DNA of 64,000 nucleotides from PALSA-1440 sp050011195 (GTDB lineage: Bacteria; Verrucomicrobiota; Verrucomicrobiia; Limisphaerales; UBA8199), in assembly GCA_050011195.1 (NCBI GenBank), contig JBEKJO010000007.1, forward strand, positions 8,304 through 72,303, written 5' to 3'. Under the pieces are notes generated by a model. It made no database searches, was not told the DNA's origin, and saw nothing but the letters and a program-made list of their open reading frames with translations. The translations under genes were made by a program, and so were the position numbers. This document shows positions 18,598 to 28,399 of the stretch, piece after piece (the stretch's first letter is position 1; each line of letters starts with the position of its first letter).

Positions 18598-21225
18598 GTG
18601 TCACTGACGCTCTACGATCTGATCCCGCGGGACGATCACCCCGGCAATGATGTGCTGCTGGGGCGCTTTCTCGAATACACCGAGAGCAAACGCCTGCGGC
18701 TTTATCCCGCGCAGGAATCGGCCATCCTGGAGTTGTTCGAGGAGAAGAACGTCATCCTCAACACGCCGACCGGTTCGGGCAAATCACTGGTCGCGGCGGC
18801 GGGGCATTTCCAGGCGCTGGCGCAGGGGAAACGCTCGGTTTATACCTGCCCAATCAAGGCATTGGTGAACGAGAAGTGGCTCGGCCTGTGCCGCGAGTTC
18901 GGCCCCAACAACGTCGGCCTGAGCACCGGGGATGCCTCGGTGAACCGCGACGCCCCGATCCTGTGTTGCACCGCTGAAATCCTCGCCAACATCGCGTTGC
19001 GCGAAGGGCCGCAGGCCAATGTCCAGGAGGTCGTCATGGATGAATTCCATTACTACGCCGACCGGGAGCGCGGCGTGGCCTGGCAGGCGCCGCTGCTGAC
19101 GCTGCCGCAAGCGCGGTTCCTGTTGATGTCCGCCACGCTGGGCGACACGACTTTCTTCGAGGAAGAACTGAGCCGGCTCAACGGGCGTCCGACTGTTACG
19201 ATCGCGTCCCGGGAGCGGCCCGTGCCCTTGGATTACGCTTATTCCGAGCTGCCGCTGGCCACCACGCTCGAAAACCTGGCGGCGCAAGGCAGAGCCCCCG
19301 TCTATGTCGTCCATTTCACGCAATTGGAGGCGGCCCAGAGCGCGCAGGATTTCACCAGCATCAACGTCTGCACGCGCGAGGAGAAGAACGCTCTGGGCAG
19401 CGCGCTCGAAGGATTCAAGTTCACCAGCCCCTACGGGCCGGAAATCAGAAAATGGCTCAAGCACGGCATTGGACTGCACCATGCCGGGCTGCTGCCCAAG
19501 TACCGGGTGCTGGTCGAGCAATTGGCGCAGAAGGGCCTGCTCAAAATCATCTGCGGCACCGACACTCTGGGGGTAGGCATCAACGTGCCCATTCGCACCG
19601 TGCTGTTCTCGCGCTTATGCAAGTATGACGGGGAGAAGACCGGCATCCTGAGCGCGCGGGATTTCCACCAGATCGGCGGGCGCGCCGGGCGCAAGGGATT
19701 CGACGACCGCGGCTGGGTGGTGGCCCAGGCGCCCGAACACATGGTCGAGAACCTCAAGCTCGAAGCCAAGGCGGCGCGGGACGGCAAGAAGGGGGTCAAA
19801 CGCAAGCCGCCGGAAAGGAACTTCGTCAATTGGGACAAGAACACCTTCGTCCGCCTGATCGCCGCCCAGCCGGAACGACTGGCTTCGAGGTTCCACGTCT
19901 CGCACGGGATGTTGTTGAACGTGCTGAGCCGGAAAGGCGATGGCTGTCGCGCCATGCAGCAGTTAATCGCCCGCTGCCACGAATCGCCCAAGGCTAAAAA
20001 GGCCCATGTCAAACGCGCCTGGCAATTGTTCCGTTCGCTGGTCGAGCGCGGCATCATTGAATTTAATTATCCTGGGAGGGCGAGCGTCCTCGCGAGCCCA
20101 AGCTCATCCGGTGAGCCAGAGTCAGTCAGGGCTCGCGAGGACGCTCGCCCTCCCAACGCAGAGAGCAAGCTGCGTGTCAACATCGAGCTGCAGGACGATT
20201 TCTCGATGGACCAGACCCTGTCTTTGTTTTTGTTGGAGACGATCCCGCTGGTGGACCCGCAAGCGCCCGATTATCCCCTGGTCCTGCTCGCCCTCGTGGA
20301 GTCCATCCTGGAGGACCCGGACATCATCCTCCGGAAGCAGCTCGACAAGCTCAAAAGCCAGAAGATGGCGGAGATGAAAATGGCGGGGATCGAATATGAG
20401 GAGAGGATGGAGGAGTTGGAGAAACTGGAATACCCCAAGCCGAACCGGGAGTTCATCTACTCGACGTTCAACGCGTTTGCGGACAAACATCCGTGGGTGG
20501 GCCAGGAGAATATCCGGCCCAAATCCATCGCGCGGGAGATGTTCGAGTCATTCCGCTCCTTCTCCGATTACATCCGCGACTACGAACTCCAGCGGGCCGA
20601 AGGCGTCCTGCTGCGGCACCTGAACAGCGTCTATAAGGTCCTCGCCCAAACCGTCCCCGACACCGCCAAGGACGACGCCGTGCGGGAAATGGAACTCTAC
20701 CTGGGCACCCTGATCCGCCAGATTGATTCGAGCCTGCTCGACGAGTGGGAAAAGATGCGCGACCCCAACTACCAGCGCGCCGAAACCAAAGAAGCGCGCC
20801 CGCCCGGCGCGGAGGAAGCCGCCGCCGACATTACCCGCGATACCAAGGCTTTCACCGCCGCCATCCGCAACCGGGTTTTTGCTTTCCTGCGCGGCCTGGT
20901 GAATCAGGATTACGAGCAGGCCATTGCCAATCTCACCTCACCACAAGACCCGGACGGCGCGCCCTGGAGCGCCGACCGCCTCCAGCAGGCGCTGGACGCC
21001 TACCACGCCGAGCATGAGCGCATCCGCCTGGACCCGAACGCCCGAAACATCCGCCACACTTACGTAATCCCCGCCGAAGACAAACGCACCTGGCGCGTCC
21101 AGCAGATGCTGGTGGACCCGGAGGGGCACAACGATTGGGTGGCGGAATTTGAAGCGGACCTGGCCGGGTCCCGGGAGGCCGGGGAACCGGCGCTGCGGCT
21201 GGCGCGGATCGGGAGTTTGGCCTGA
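18598..21225 (+). CDS. Ski2-like DEAD/DEAH-box helicase with DUF3516-type C-terminus
   Basis: 875 residues from a GTG at 18598. Superfamily 2 motifs: NTPTGSGKSLVAA (Walker A, near residue 60), VVMDEFHYYADRERG (motif II), LLMSATLGD (motif III), GLHHAGLLPKYR and GTDTLGVGINVP, and FHQIGGRAGRKGFDDRG (motif VI). The C-terminal half is alpha-helical and fits the DUF3516 region known from actinobacterial Ski2-like helicases. Residues about 492-519 are encoded by an 83-bp palindromic element and are not part of the family. The last codons (PALRLARIGSLA) lie inside a 46-bp repeat that recurs at 22413. Likely acts on RNA or DNA unwinding; no partner is evident. Confidence 0.88.
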   Translation: MSLTLYDLIPRDDHPGNDVLLGRFLEYTESKRLRLYPAQESAILELFEEKNVILNTPTGSGKSLVAAAGHFQALAQGKRSVYTCPIKALVNEKWLGLCREFGPNNVGLSTGDASVNRDAPILCCTAEILANIALREGPQANVQEVVMDEFHYYADRERGVAWQAPLLTLPQARFLLMSATLGDTTFFEEELSRLNGRPTVTIASRERPVPLDYAYSELPLATTLENLAAQGRAPVYVVHFTQLEAAQSAQDFTSINVCTREEKNALGSALEGFKFTSPYGPEIRKWLKHGIGLHHAGLLPKYRVLVEQLAQKGLLKIICGTDTLGVGINVPIRTVLFSRLCKYDGEKTGILSARDFHQIGGRAGRKGFDDRGWVVAQAPEHMVENLKLEAKAARDGKKGVKRKPPERNFVNWDKNTFVRLIAAQPERLASRFHVSHGMLLNVLSRKGDGCRAMQQLIARCHESPKAKKAHVKRAWQLFRSLVERGIIEFNYPGRASVLASPSSSGEPESVRAREDARPPNAESKLRVNIELQDDFSMDQTLSLFLLETIPLVDPQAPDYPLVLLALVESILEDPDIILRKQLDKLKSQKMAEMKMAGIEYEERMEELEKLEYPKPNREFIYSTFNAFADKHPWVGQENIRPKSIAREMFESFRSFSDYIRDYELQRAEGVLLRHLNSVYKVLAQTVPDTAKDDAVREMELYLGTLIRQIDSSLLDEWEKMRDPNYQRAETKEARPPGAEEAAADITRDTKAFTAAIRNRVFAFLRGLVNQDYEQAIANLTSPQDPDGAPWSADRLQQALDAYHAEHERIRLDPNARNIRHTYVIPAEDKRTWRVQQMLVDPEGHNDWVAEFEADLAGSREAGEPALRLARIGSLA
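20073..20155. repeat. REP-like palindrome (family A) inside the helicase gene
   Basis: Arms 20073-20098 and 20130-20155 are perfectly complementary over 26 bases with a 31-base loop. The arm core is GGGAGGGCGAGCGTCCTCGC. The helicase frame reads through it as PGRASVLASP ... VRAREDARPP. The same arm recurs at 26534-26605, 37161-37256 and 50268-50293. Confidence 0.95.
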
Positions 21226-21226
21226 G
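21181..21226 (+). repeat. 46-bp direct repeat, copy 1
   Basis: Runs over the last codons and stop of the helicase gene. It matches 22413-22458 at 44 of 46 positions. The two copies bracket the transglutaminase-like gene. Confidence 0.9.
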
Positions 21227-21264
21227 GGCCTTTTTCCGTCGCCCCCGGCTCGCGCGCCCCCTGG

Positions 21265-22320
21265 CTAGGGCGTGTAGGAATGCCGGTAGCAGAACTCCTT
21301 GTATTTTTTGGGATTGTCGAAGGACCAGCCCCGGTAGTACCTGGGATTTTCCTGGAGAAGAACGGCCCGGCCCGCTGTGGTTTCCAGGGCCAGCCACTTT
21401 CCAGGCGAAACCTCGGCCAGAACCCAGGCATGGTCTGCTTCGGTTATGGAGTTGATGTCACGATTGACGTTGCCGATTTGAATCTTGGCCGGGAAGCCCT
21501 TGGTTCGGACCATGTCCCAGACGTCGCAGGCCATGTCCACGCAAACGAACCTGTCCTCCAGGGAGTAGGTATGGTTTTTGTGGTAGTCGGAAGTGAGCGT
21601 CGCCAGGACTTCGACCTTCTGTCGGTCGAGGTCGGAAGTGTCAGCGGAGGCTGCTTGTTGGCATTCGGCCCGGTAATTGGCCATCCAGCGGGCTTGCTCC
21701 GCGGCATATTCGGCCGCCTTTTGGGAGTCGTAGCCGAAGCGGCGTCGTACCGGCTCTGGCAACTTATCGAAGGGCACCTTGCGGAGGCCAGTCCATTTAG
21801 AGCTTTGCTGGCCAAGTGATTCAATGAGCAGGCCGTCGGGGTAAACCGCTTTTACCGTTTCGCCGGGTTGCAAGAATGCTGGGACTGGCATTTCCGGGGT
21901 GAGGGGCTGTGGTTGTGGGTTGGGTCGGGAGGCCAGTGCCGTTGCCTTGGTCCCGCCTGGCAGAATATCCGTGCTCGGATGGGCGGAGGTTTCGCCGCGT
22001 TCTGTCGTGGCGAGGGCTGGGCTTGGAACTGGCTGGAGTTGGGTCTGTAAGGCCGGCCATAGTATTATAGCTGCCAAGACATGCGCGGCGACTGCGGCGC
22101 AGGCGGCCAGCGCGAGGTTTCTCGTAAGCGCACGTGTACGGTGGATGCTGGCGGATTTGGAATTGGGCTGAGAGCTGACGGGGAGGTTTCGAGAACGGGG
22201 TTCCCTCGTTGTCGCCGGGTGCTGCTCCGACGGATGCCGGGAGAACCAATGCCGCAGGGCTGAGGTTGACGCGCCGTCGGGGTGGTGCCGGTCGGCGGGT
22301 GGCATTGTCCTGCTGTTCAT
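21265..22320 (-). CDS. Membrane-anchored transglutaminase-like protein
   Basis: 351 residues from the ATG at 22320; a later start is possible because residues 1-65 are low-complexity and basic. One transmembrane segment lies near residues 70-90 (LALAACAAVAAHVLAAIILW). The C-terminal third has a transglutaminase/papain-like layout: Cys in RFVCVDMACDVWDMV, GFPAKIQIGNV, His in ITEADHAWVLAEV, and an acidic residue in WLALETTAG. The middle contains a SLQ-type segment (VKAVYPDGLLIESL then KWTGLRKVPFDKLP) resembling SH3-like or SHD1-like modules. Likely a periplasmic or surface cysteine protease or crosslinking enzyme; substrate unknown. It lies between two 46-bp direct repeats. Confidence 0.65.
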   Translation of the reverse strand: MNSRTMPPADRHHPDGASTSALRHWFSRHPSEQHPATTREPRSRNLPVSSQPNSKSASIHRTRALTRNLALAACAAVAAHVLAAIILWPALQTQLQPVPSPALATTERGETSAHPSTDILPGGTKATALASRPNPQPQPLTPEMPVPAFLQPGETVKAVYPDGLLIESLGQQSSKWTGLRKVPFDKLPEPVRRRFGYDSQKAAEYAAEQARWMANYRAECQQAASADTSDLDRQKVEVLATLTSDYHKNHTYSLEDRFVCVDMACDVWDMVRTKGFPAKIQIGNVNRDINSITEADHAWVLAEVSPGKWLALETTAGRAVLLQENPRYYRGWSFDNPKKYKEFCYRHSYTP

Positions 22321-22412
22321 TGTCTTGGTTGGCTACGGGGCGTCCAAAAATCGGGCAGAAAATGCGCCCCCGCCGTAGCTGGAGATAAGAGAGCATTTCT
22401 GCTGCCAGGGAA

Positions 22413-22458
22413 GGGGAGCCGGCGCTGCGGTTGGCGCGGATCGGGAGTTTGGCCTGAG
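22413..22458 (+). repeat. 46-bp direct repeat, copy 2
   Basis: Lies 42 bases upstream of the cytosine deaminase start. It matches 21181-21226 with two substitutions (positions 6 and 20 of the repeat). Here it is intergenic, whereas copy 1 is coding. Confidence 0.9.
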
Positions 22459-22500
22459 CCAGGGCTTGCCGCGACCGGCCCGAACTGGTTGAATCTGCGC

Positions 22501-22938
22501 ATGGATACGTTTCTCGAAGCGGCAATCGAAGAGGCGAAGAAGGGCCTCGCCCGCGGCGGCATTCCGATTGGTTCGGTGCTGGTTTGCGACGGAAAGATCA
22601 TTGGACGCGGCCACAATCAGCGGGTCCAACGGGGCAGCGTGATTCATCACGCGGAGATGAATTGCCTGGAAAACGCCGGCCGGCAGCAGGCCTCGGTTTA
22701 CCGGCGTTGCACGCTCTATTCCACGCTTTCGCCCTGCCCGATGTGCAGCGGCGCGGCGCTGCTTTACAAGATTCCGCGCATCGTTATCGGGGAAAATACC
22801 ACGTTCAAAGGGCCGGAAGAATATGTGCGCTCGCAAGGCGTGCAAGTGGAAGTGCGGCAGGACCCCGCCTGCATCCAGTTGATGCGGGACTTCATCGCCG
22901 CCCGGCCGGAGCTTTGGAACGAAGATATCGGGGTGTAA
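22501..22938 (+). CDS. Cytosine deaminase of the yeast FCY1 type (small zinc deaminase)
   Basis: 145 residues from the ATG at 22501. Zinc ligands and catalytic Glu are in HHAEMNCLENAGR (HAE) and TLSPCPMCSGAALLYKIPR (PCxxC). Beyond the general deaminase motifs, it closely resembles fungal Fcy1p: GGIPIGSVLVCDGKIIGRGH, NQRVQRGS, VIGENTTFKGPEEYVRSQG and the ending FIAARPELWNEDIG. TadA and guanine deaminases lack that C-terminus. The predicted reaction is cytosine to uracil (and 5-methylcytosine to thymine in the fungal enzyme) in pyrimidine salvage. Identification is by recall of the fungal sequence, not by alignment. Confidence 0.85.
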   Translation: MDTFLEAAIEEAKKGLARGGIPIGSVLVCDGKIIGRGHNQRVQRGSVIHHAEMNCLENAGRQQASVYRRCTLYSTLSPCPMCSGAALLYKIPRIVIGENTTFKGPEEYVRSQGVQVEVRQDPACIQLMRDFIAARPELWNEDIGV

Positions 22939-22971
22939 GGCCGGCCGAAGGGACCCCGGCGGGAAAACGGG

Positions 22972-24264
<1,293 letters not shown>

Positions 24265-24270
24265 CGCGCG

Positions 24271-24912
24271 CTATTCTTTCTTATCGGCCAGGCTCGTGGC
24301 GCGCTCGGCCAGGCCCGGAATCTCTTTGCGGGACTGCACGACCTCGTCCACCAGGCCGTAGGCCTTGGCTTCTTCGGGGGACATGAAGTTGTCGCGGTCG
24401 GTGTCTTTTTCGACCTGTTCGAGCGAGTGGCCGGTGTGTTTGGCGATGATGCTGTTGATGCGCTGCTTGAGCTTGAGCATGTAGCGCACGCGAATCTCCA
24501 CGTCGCTGGCCGGGCCTTCGGCTCCGCCGAGCAACTGGTGGATCATGATATTCGAGTTCGGCAGGGCGTAGCGTTTGCCCTTGGTGCCGCCGCACAGCAG
24601 CACCGCCCCCATGCTGGCCGCCTGCCCGATGCAATACGTGTTCACGTCGCAGGTGAGGAACTGCATGGTGTCATAAACCGCCAGACCGGCGGTAACGCTG
24701 CCGCCCGGCGAGTTGATGTAGAGATGGATGTCCTTCTTGGGATCGCTCATCTGCAGGAACAGCAGTTGCGCGATAATGAGGTTCGCCACCATGTCGTCCA
24801 CGGGCGTGCCCAAAAACACGATCCGGTCCACCAGCAGACGCGAGTAAATGTCATAGCCCCGTTCCCCCCGCCCGGTCTGCTCCACCACCATCGGCACCAA
24901 GAAATTATCCAT
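24271..24912 (-). CDS. clpP: ATP-dependent Clp protease proteolytic subunit ClpP
   Basis: 213 residues from the ATG at 24912, preferred because AAGG sits 6 bases upstream; an in-frame GTG at 24927 would add MHKVF. The catalytic Ser is in GQAASMGAVLL, His in NSNIMIHQLLGGAEG, and Asp in DTDRDNFMSPEEA. LVPMVVEQTGRGERGYDIYS is the usual mature N-terminus and INSPGGSVTAGLAVYDTM the usual beta-strand. A tetradecameric serine protease working with ClpX encoded just downstream. Confidence 0.97.
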   Translation of the reverse strand: MDNFLVPMVVEQTGRGERGYDIYSRLLVDRIVFLGTPVDDMVANLIIAQLLFLQMSDPKKDIHLYINSPGGSVTAGLAVYDTMQFLTCDVNTYCIGQAASMGAVLLCGGTKGKRYALPNSNIMIHQLLGGAEGPASDVEIRVRYMLKLKQRINSIIAKHTGHSLEQVEKDTDRDNFMSPEEAKAYGLVDEVVQSRKEIPGLAERATSLADKKE

Positions 24913-25004
24913 AAAAACCTTATGCACTGTTGCCGGAACCTAACGGAGCGGCCCACCCGGGTCAAGAGCCGCGTACAACGCTTCCGGCGGGTTACGCAAC
25001 TCTG

Positions 25005-25070
25005 GCTGGCCGCCAGTGCGAGCGCGCAGGAGCACCGGGAATGCCGGCTGCCAGCCAGCGCTGCCGGTCC
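25005..25070. repeat. Palindrome-rich element upstream of clpP
   Basis: Contains several short inverted segments (CTGGCCGCCAG, GGCTGCCAGCC). It lies in the divergent gap between clpP and the VOC gene and resembles the dispersed repeats elsewhere in the window. The boundaries are approximate. Confidence 0.45.
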
Positions 25071-25125
25071 ACGCCGCGAGGAAAAAGGACGTGCGCCGGG
25101 CGCGCGGAGCTGGTAAGAATGGCGT

Positions 25126-25521
25126 GTGAATTTCAGCGTGGAACATCTAGGGCTACCGGCGCGCGATCCCGCGGCCCTAAAGGATTGGTATGCTTGTATG
25201 CTGGGCGCCAGACTCGTTTTCGGCAATGAGCAATCGCCGCCCGCCTTTCTGCTGGCCCTGCCGGGCGGTGTCATGATCGAGATTTACGGCGGGGACTTCT
25301 CGCTGCCGGAGACCAGCGACAACAAGTTGAACGGGTGGCGGCACGTCGCGCTGCGCGTGGACTCGGTGGCCGCCGCCAAAGCCGAGCTTGAGAAGCGCGG
25401 CTTGAAGTTCACCGAGGGGGTAAAGCCTGCGGGCGGCAGCGGAAGGGTTCTGTTCTTTCAAGATCCCGAAGGCAACCTGCTTCACCTGGTGGAGCGGACG
25501 GCAGATTCAAGCGTCCACTAG
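25126..25521 (+). CDS. VOC-superfamily (glyoxalase/bleomycin-resistance fold) protein
   Basis: 131 residues from a GTG at 25126. A single VOC domain with both beta-alpha-beta halves: VEHLGLPARDPAALKDWYAC with first-half metal His, and WRHVALRVDSVAAAKAELEK with RVLFFQDPEGNLLHLVER, the typical last strand with metal-binding Glu. Length fits one VOC module, so the protein probably dimerises. The substrate is not predictable. Confidence 0.88.
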   Translation: MNFSVEHLGLPARDPAALKDWYACMLGARLVFGNEQSPPAFLLALPGGVMIEIYGGDFSLPETSDNKLNGWRHVALRVDSVAAAKAELEKRGLKFTEGVKPAGGSGRVLFFQDPEGNLLHLVERTADSSVH

Positions 25522-25566
25522 CTTGAGTGGTCCATACAAGCAGGCAGGGCGGCTGCTTAGCGAACA

Positions 25567-26079
25567 TTAGCGCAATTCGCGGCTGACCTGCTTCCAAATC
25601 AGCAATAGCGCGCTGGCAAAGTCCTGTGGCCGCTCCGCCATCCAGCGCGTGACTTCTGCGGGCGCAAACCAGCCGCCGCGTTCGATTTCCTGCGGGTGCA
25701 GGCGAAACGGTCCTTCCGCTTCGCAGCGATAGACCCAGACATGCTCTTGCTCCGTTTCGGCACTGGCGGCGAACTTGAATAGCCGTTTCGGGGCCGCGTT
25801 CAATTGCAGGCCGATTTCCTCGCGCAGCTCGCGCACGGCGCAAGCGTCATAATCCTCCCCGGCTTCCACGTGGCCTGAGGCCGACGAATCCCACAGGCCG
25901 GGTTGCCGGTCCTTGTTCATCGACCGCTTTTGCAGAAAGACGAACCCAGCCGCGTTGAACACCAATACGTGCACCGCCCGGTGCCTCAATCCCAGGCGAT
26001 GCACCTCGCCGCGCGGTTGCTGCCCAATGACTTCGTCGCGCTCGTTGACGACATCGAATATCTCGTTGCTCATTTTCAA
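25567..26079 (-). CDS. Nudix hydrolase (YfcD/IDI-like)
   Basis: 170 residues. The Nudix box is complete: GHVEAGEDYDACAVRELREE then IGL (GX5EX7REUXEEXGU). The N-terminus EIFDVVNERDEVIGQQPRGE and the segment LQKRSMNKDRQPGLWDSSAS resemble the YfcD and IPP-isomerase-like branch. Its ATG overlaps the ksgA stop by 4 bases (ATGA at 26076-26079), so translation is coupled to ksgA. Substrate unknown; an M at 26073 is an alternative start. Confidence 0.88.
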   Translation of the reverse strand: MKMSNEIFDVVNERDEVIGQQPRGEVHRLGLRHRAVHVLVFNAAGFVFLQKRSMNKDRQPGLWDSSASGHVEAGEDYDACAVRELREEIGLQLNAAPKRLFKFAASAETEQEHVWVYRCEAEGPFRLHPQEIERGGWFAPAEVTRWMAERPQDFASALLLIWKQVSRELR

Positions 26080-27050
26080 GACGGCCCGTGCAGATTCTGC
26101 GCGAGGCAGGCAAACTGTTCCAAAGAGACTTCCTCCGCGCGGATGTGCGGGGAGAGTCTCAGGCGCTCAAATTCCCGAACCAGTCGCGGCTCAGGCCAGT
26201 CGTCCTTGAGCAGTTTGAGCATCATCTTGCGCCGCTGGGAGAAGCTGCGTTTCACAAGCTGGATGAACGCCCCGCGCTGTTCGCTCCTCAGCAGCGGCGG
26301 CTCCCGGCGCAGCAGGCATATGCAGGCCGAATCCACGTCCGGCTTTGGGAAGAAACAACCGGCCGGAATCTTGAACCAGGCTTGCGGTTCGTAGTCGAGT
26401 TGCACCAGCAAAGTGAGCAGGCCGTAATCCGGCGCGCCCGGCCTGGCCAGCAGCCGCTTCGCCACCTCGATTTGCAGCGTAGCCACCATCCGCTGCGGAC
26501 CGCGCGCCCGATCTTCTCTCCGCACGGGCTGTTCGGGAGGGCGAGCGTCCTCGCGAGCCCCACTTGCCGGAGATGTTTGGGCTCGCGAGGACGCTCGCCC
26601 TCCCGGCCCTTCCGCCAGCTCGACTAATATCGGCGAGGCGACGGAGTACGGCAAGTTGGCGACCAGCTTCCAGTCGGTCCAATCGCGCGCTTCGCGTTTC
26701 AGGTAGTCGAGGGCATCGTCGAGGACCAATTGTAGGACAGGCGTCCCGCCTGTCCCCTCGCCTGAATGGGACAGGCGGGACGTCTGTCCCACTTTGAAGC
26801 GTTGCTGGAGCACCTCGACCAATCTGGCGTCCTTTTCGATGGCCAGGACCTCGCCCGCTTGCTCAAGCAGCATCTCGGTCAGCGGCCCAAGCCCCGGCCC
26901 GATCTCCAGGACTTTATCGGCCTTCTTCAGGTCCGCGGCGGCCACGATTCGCCGCAACTGGTTGGCGTCGTGGAGAAAGTTCTGGCCCAGCGACTTGGTC
27001 AGTTGGATGCCGTGCGCCGCCAGCGCTTGCTTCATGTCGGTGAGTTTCAT
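26076..27050 (-). CDS. ksgA: 16S rRNA dimethyladenosine transferase, with two in-frame repeat inserts
   Basis: 324 residues, against about 260-280 for typical RsmA/KsgA. Family features: LTKSLGQNFLHDANQLRRIV, the SAM loop VLEIGPGLGPLTEMLLE, the catalytic NLPYSVASPILVEL, VATLQIEVAKRLLARPG and FFPKPDVDSACI. The extra length comes from residues 86-106 (GQTSRLSHSGEGTGGTPVLQ) and 148-172 (GGRASSRAQT ... AREDARPP), each encoded by a palindromic element. The second insert falls right before the QIEVAKRL helix. Start and stop overlap the neighbours by ATGA on both sides, so the gene lies in the middle of a coupled operon. It modifies A1518/A1519 of 16S rRNA. Confidence 0.95.
   Translation of the reverse strand: MKLTDMKQALAAHGIQLTKSLGQNFLHDANQLRRIVAAADLKKADKVLEIGPGLGPLTEMLLEQAGEVLAIEKDARLVEVLQQRFKVGQTSRLSHSGEGTGGTPVLQLVLDDALDYLKREARDWTDWKLVANLPYSVASPILVELAEGPGGRASSRAQTSPASGAREDARPPEQPVRREDRARGPQRMVATLQIEVAKRLLARPGAPDYGLLTLLVQLDYEPQAWFKIPAGCFFPKPDVDSACICLLRREPPLLRSEQRGAFIQLVKRSFSQRRKMMLKLLKDDWPEPRLVREFERLRLSPHIRAEEVSLEQFACLAQNLHGPS
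26534..26605. repeat. REP-like palindrome (family A) inside ksgA
   Basis: Arms 26534-26560 and 26579-26605 are perfectly complementary over 27 bases around an 18-base loop. The arm is the same as in the helicase gene, but here it is read in a different frame (GRASSRA instead of GRASVLAS). Confidence 0.95.
26732..26792. repeat. Palindrome (family B) inside ksgA
   Basis: Arms 26732-26756 and 26768-26792 are complementary at 23 of 25 positions with an 11-base loop. The arm core is GGACAGGCGTCCCGCCTGTC. It is read on the minus strand as VGQTSRLSHSGEGTGGTPVL within KsgA. Confidence 0.93.
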
Positions 27051-28393
27051 GGGGCGAGCAGCTCCCCCAGCGCTTTGACTGCCGCCTGAAGTTGATTCGG
27101 CGAAATCGTCAGCGGCGGGGTGAAGCCGATGACGTTCGAGTGCTCGCCTTCGGGCAAGAGAATGAAACCGCGCCGGAGCATGGTCTTGATGGTCTTAAGC
27201 ACGGCCTCTGTGGCGGGAGCGCCATCCGGCAGACGAACTTCCAAACCCGCCAGAAGGCCCAGACCACGTGGCGCCACGTGGAGGGTCGAGGGCCGAAAGG
27301 CAAGGGTCGAGAGGGAGGCCAGCAAGAGTTTGCCCAGCTCGGCGCTGCGCGGCACCAGTTTGCGTGTCTTGATTTCCTTGATCTGCGCCAGCGCCATCGC
27401 GCAGCCGACGGGATGGCCCAGGAAGGTGCTGGTGTGGATGGCCTCGCCGCTGGACGGCGGCCAAGCCGCGTCCATCAAGTCCGCGCGGCCAACGCAGGCT
27501 GAAAGCGGAAAGCCGCCGGTCAACGCTTTGCCCAGGCAAATCAGGTCCGGCACCGTCCCGGAGTGTTCGCAGGCAAACCATCTGCCGGTGCGCCCGAGGC
27601 CCGTGTAAATCTCATCCAGAATCAGCAGGGCGTGGTGCTCGTCACAAAGCCGGCGCAGCAGAGGCACGAATCCAAGCGGGGGAATGTTGATGCCGCCGCG
27701 CACCTGAACCGGCTCGACCAGAACCGCGCCAATCCTTTCGCGCCGGAAAAGGCGCCGCATTCGGGACTCGAGTTGAGCCAGGCGGTACACCTCGCCTGCT
27801 TTGGGGAAGGGCACGAAGCAGCCGAACTGGCCAAGCTGGCGGCGGAAAGGCAACCGGAAATGCGCGCGGTGCGTGGCATTGAGCGCGCCATAGCCAAGGC
27901 CGTGATAGGCGCCTTCAAAGGCAATCACACCCGGCTTGCCCGTCGCCAGTAGGGCGGTCTTGAGCGCGGCCTCCACCGCCTCGAAGCCGGAGTTGCAGAA
28001 GATTGTCTTGCCTCTGAATGCCGCCGCTCGGCGGCCACTGACTTTGGACTTTAGACTTTGGACTTTAGACTGCGTTCGCCATCGTTCGAACGTGATTCGG
28101 CTCAACTCCCGCGCGAGCTGCGCCTTGAGGGCGTGTGGATGCACGTCACCCATCGCATGGAGCAACCGTGCCATCTGCTGTTGCCCGGCCTTGACCACGC
28201 GTGGATTGGCGTGTCCGGTCGCGGCCACGCCGAAGGCGGCGGTCAAGTCCAAGTACTTCTTCCCGTTCGCGTCCCAAACATGCACCCCCTGGGCGCGCTC
28301 CCAAACGATGGGCCACAAGCCCTCCGGTTCGATGAACGTGACGTTGCGCGATTCGTAGGCGCGCAGCAGTTGCAGGGTTTGGCGGGCGGTCAT
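27047..28393 (-). CDS. Class III pyridoxal-phosphate aminotransferase
   Basis: 448 residues. Fold-type I class III features: GVHVWDANGKKYLDLTAAFG, FCNSGFEAVEAALKTAL, AYHGLGYGALNATH, the PLP-binding Asp in LILDEIYTGLGRTG, the Schiff-base Lys in LICLGKALTGGFPLSA, and TSTFLGHPVGCAMAL. Two segments look repeat-derived: residues 106-117 (QSKVQSLKSKVS) and 359-370 (LSTLAFRPSTLH). It starts 6 bases after queE and overlaps ksgA by 4 bases. The substrate is unclear; similarity is to ornithine/acetylornithine and 4-aminobutyrate aminotransferases in general. Confidence 0.88.
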   Translation of the reverse strand: MTARQTLQLLRAYESRNVTFIEPEGLWPIVWERAQGVHVWDANGKKYLDLTAAFGVAATGHANPRVVKAGQQQMARLLHAMGDVHPHALKAQLARELSRITFERWRTQSKVQSLKSKVSGRRAAAFRGKTIFCNSGFEAVEAALKTALLATGKPGVIAFEGAYHGLGYGALNATHRAHFRLPFRRQLGQFGCFVPFPKAGEVYRLAQLESRMRRLFRRERIGAVLVEPVQVRGGINIPPLGFVPLLRRLCDEHHALLILDEIYTGLGRTGRWFACEHSGTVPDLICLGKALTGGFPLSACVGRADLMDAAWPPSSGEAIHTSTFLGHPVGCAMALAQIKEIKTRKLVPRSAELGKLLLASLSTLAFRPSTLHVAPRGLGLLAGLEVRLPDGAPATEAVLKTIKTMLRRGFILLPEGEHSNVIGFTPPLTISPNQLQAAVKALGELLAP

Positions 28394-28399
28394 CGGTGG

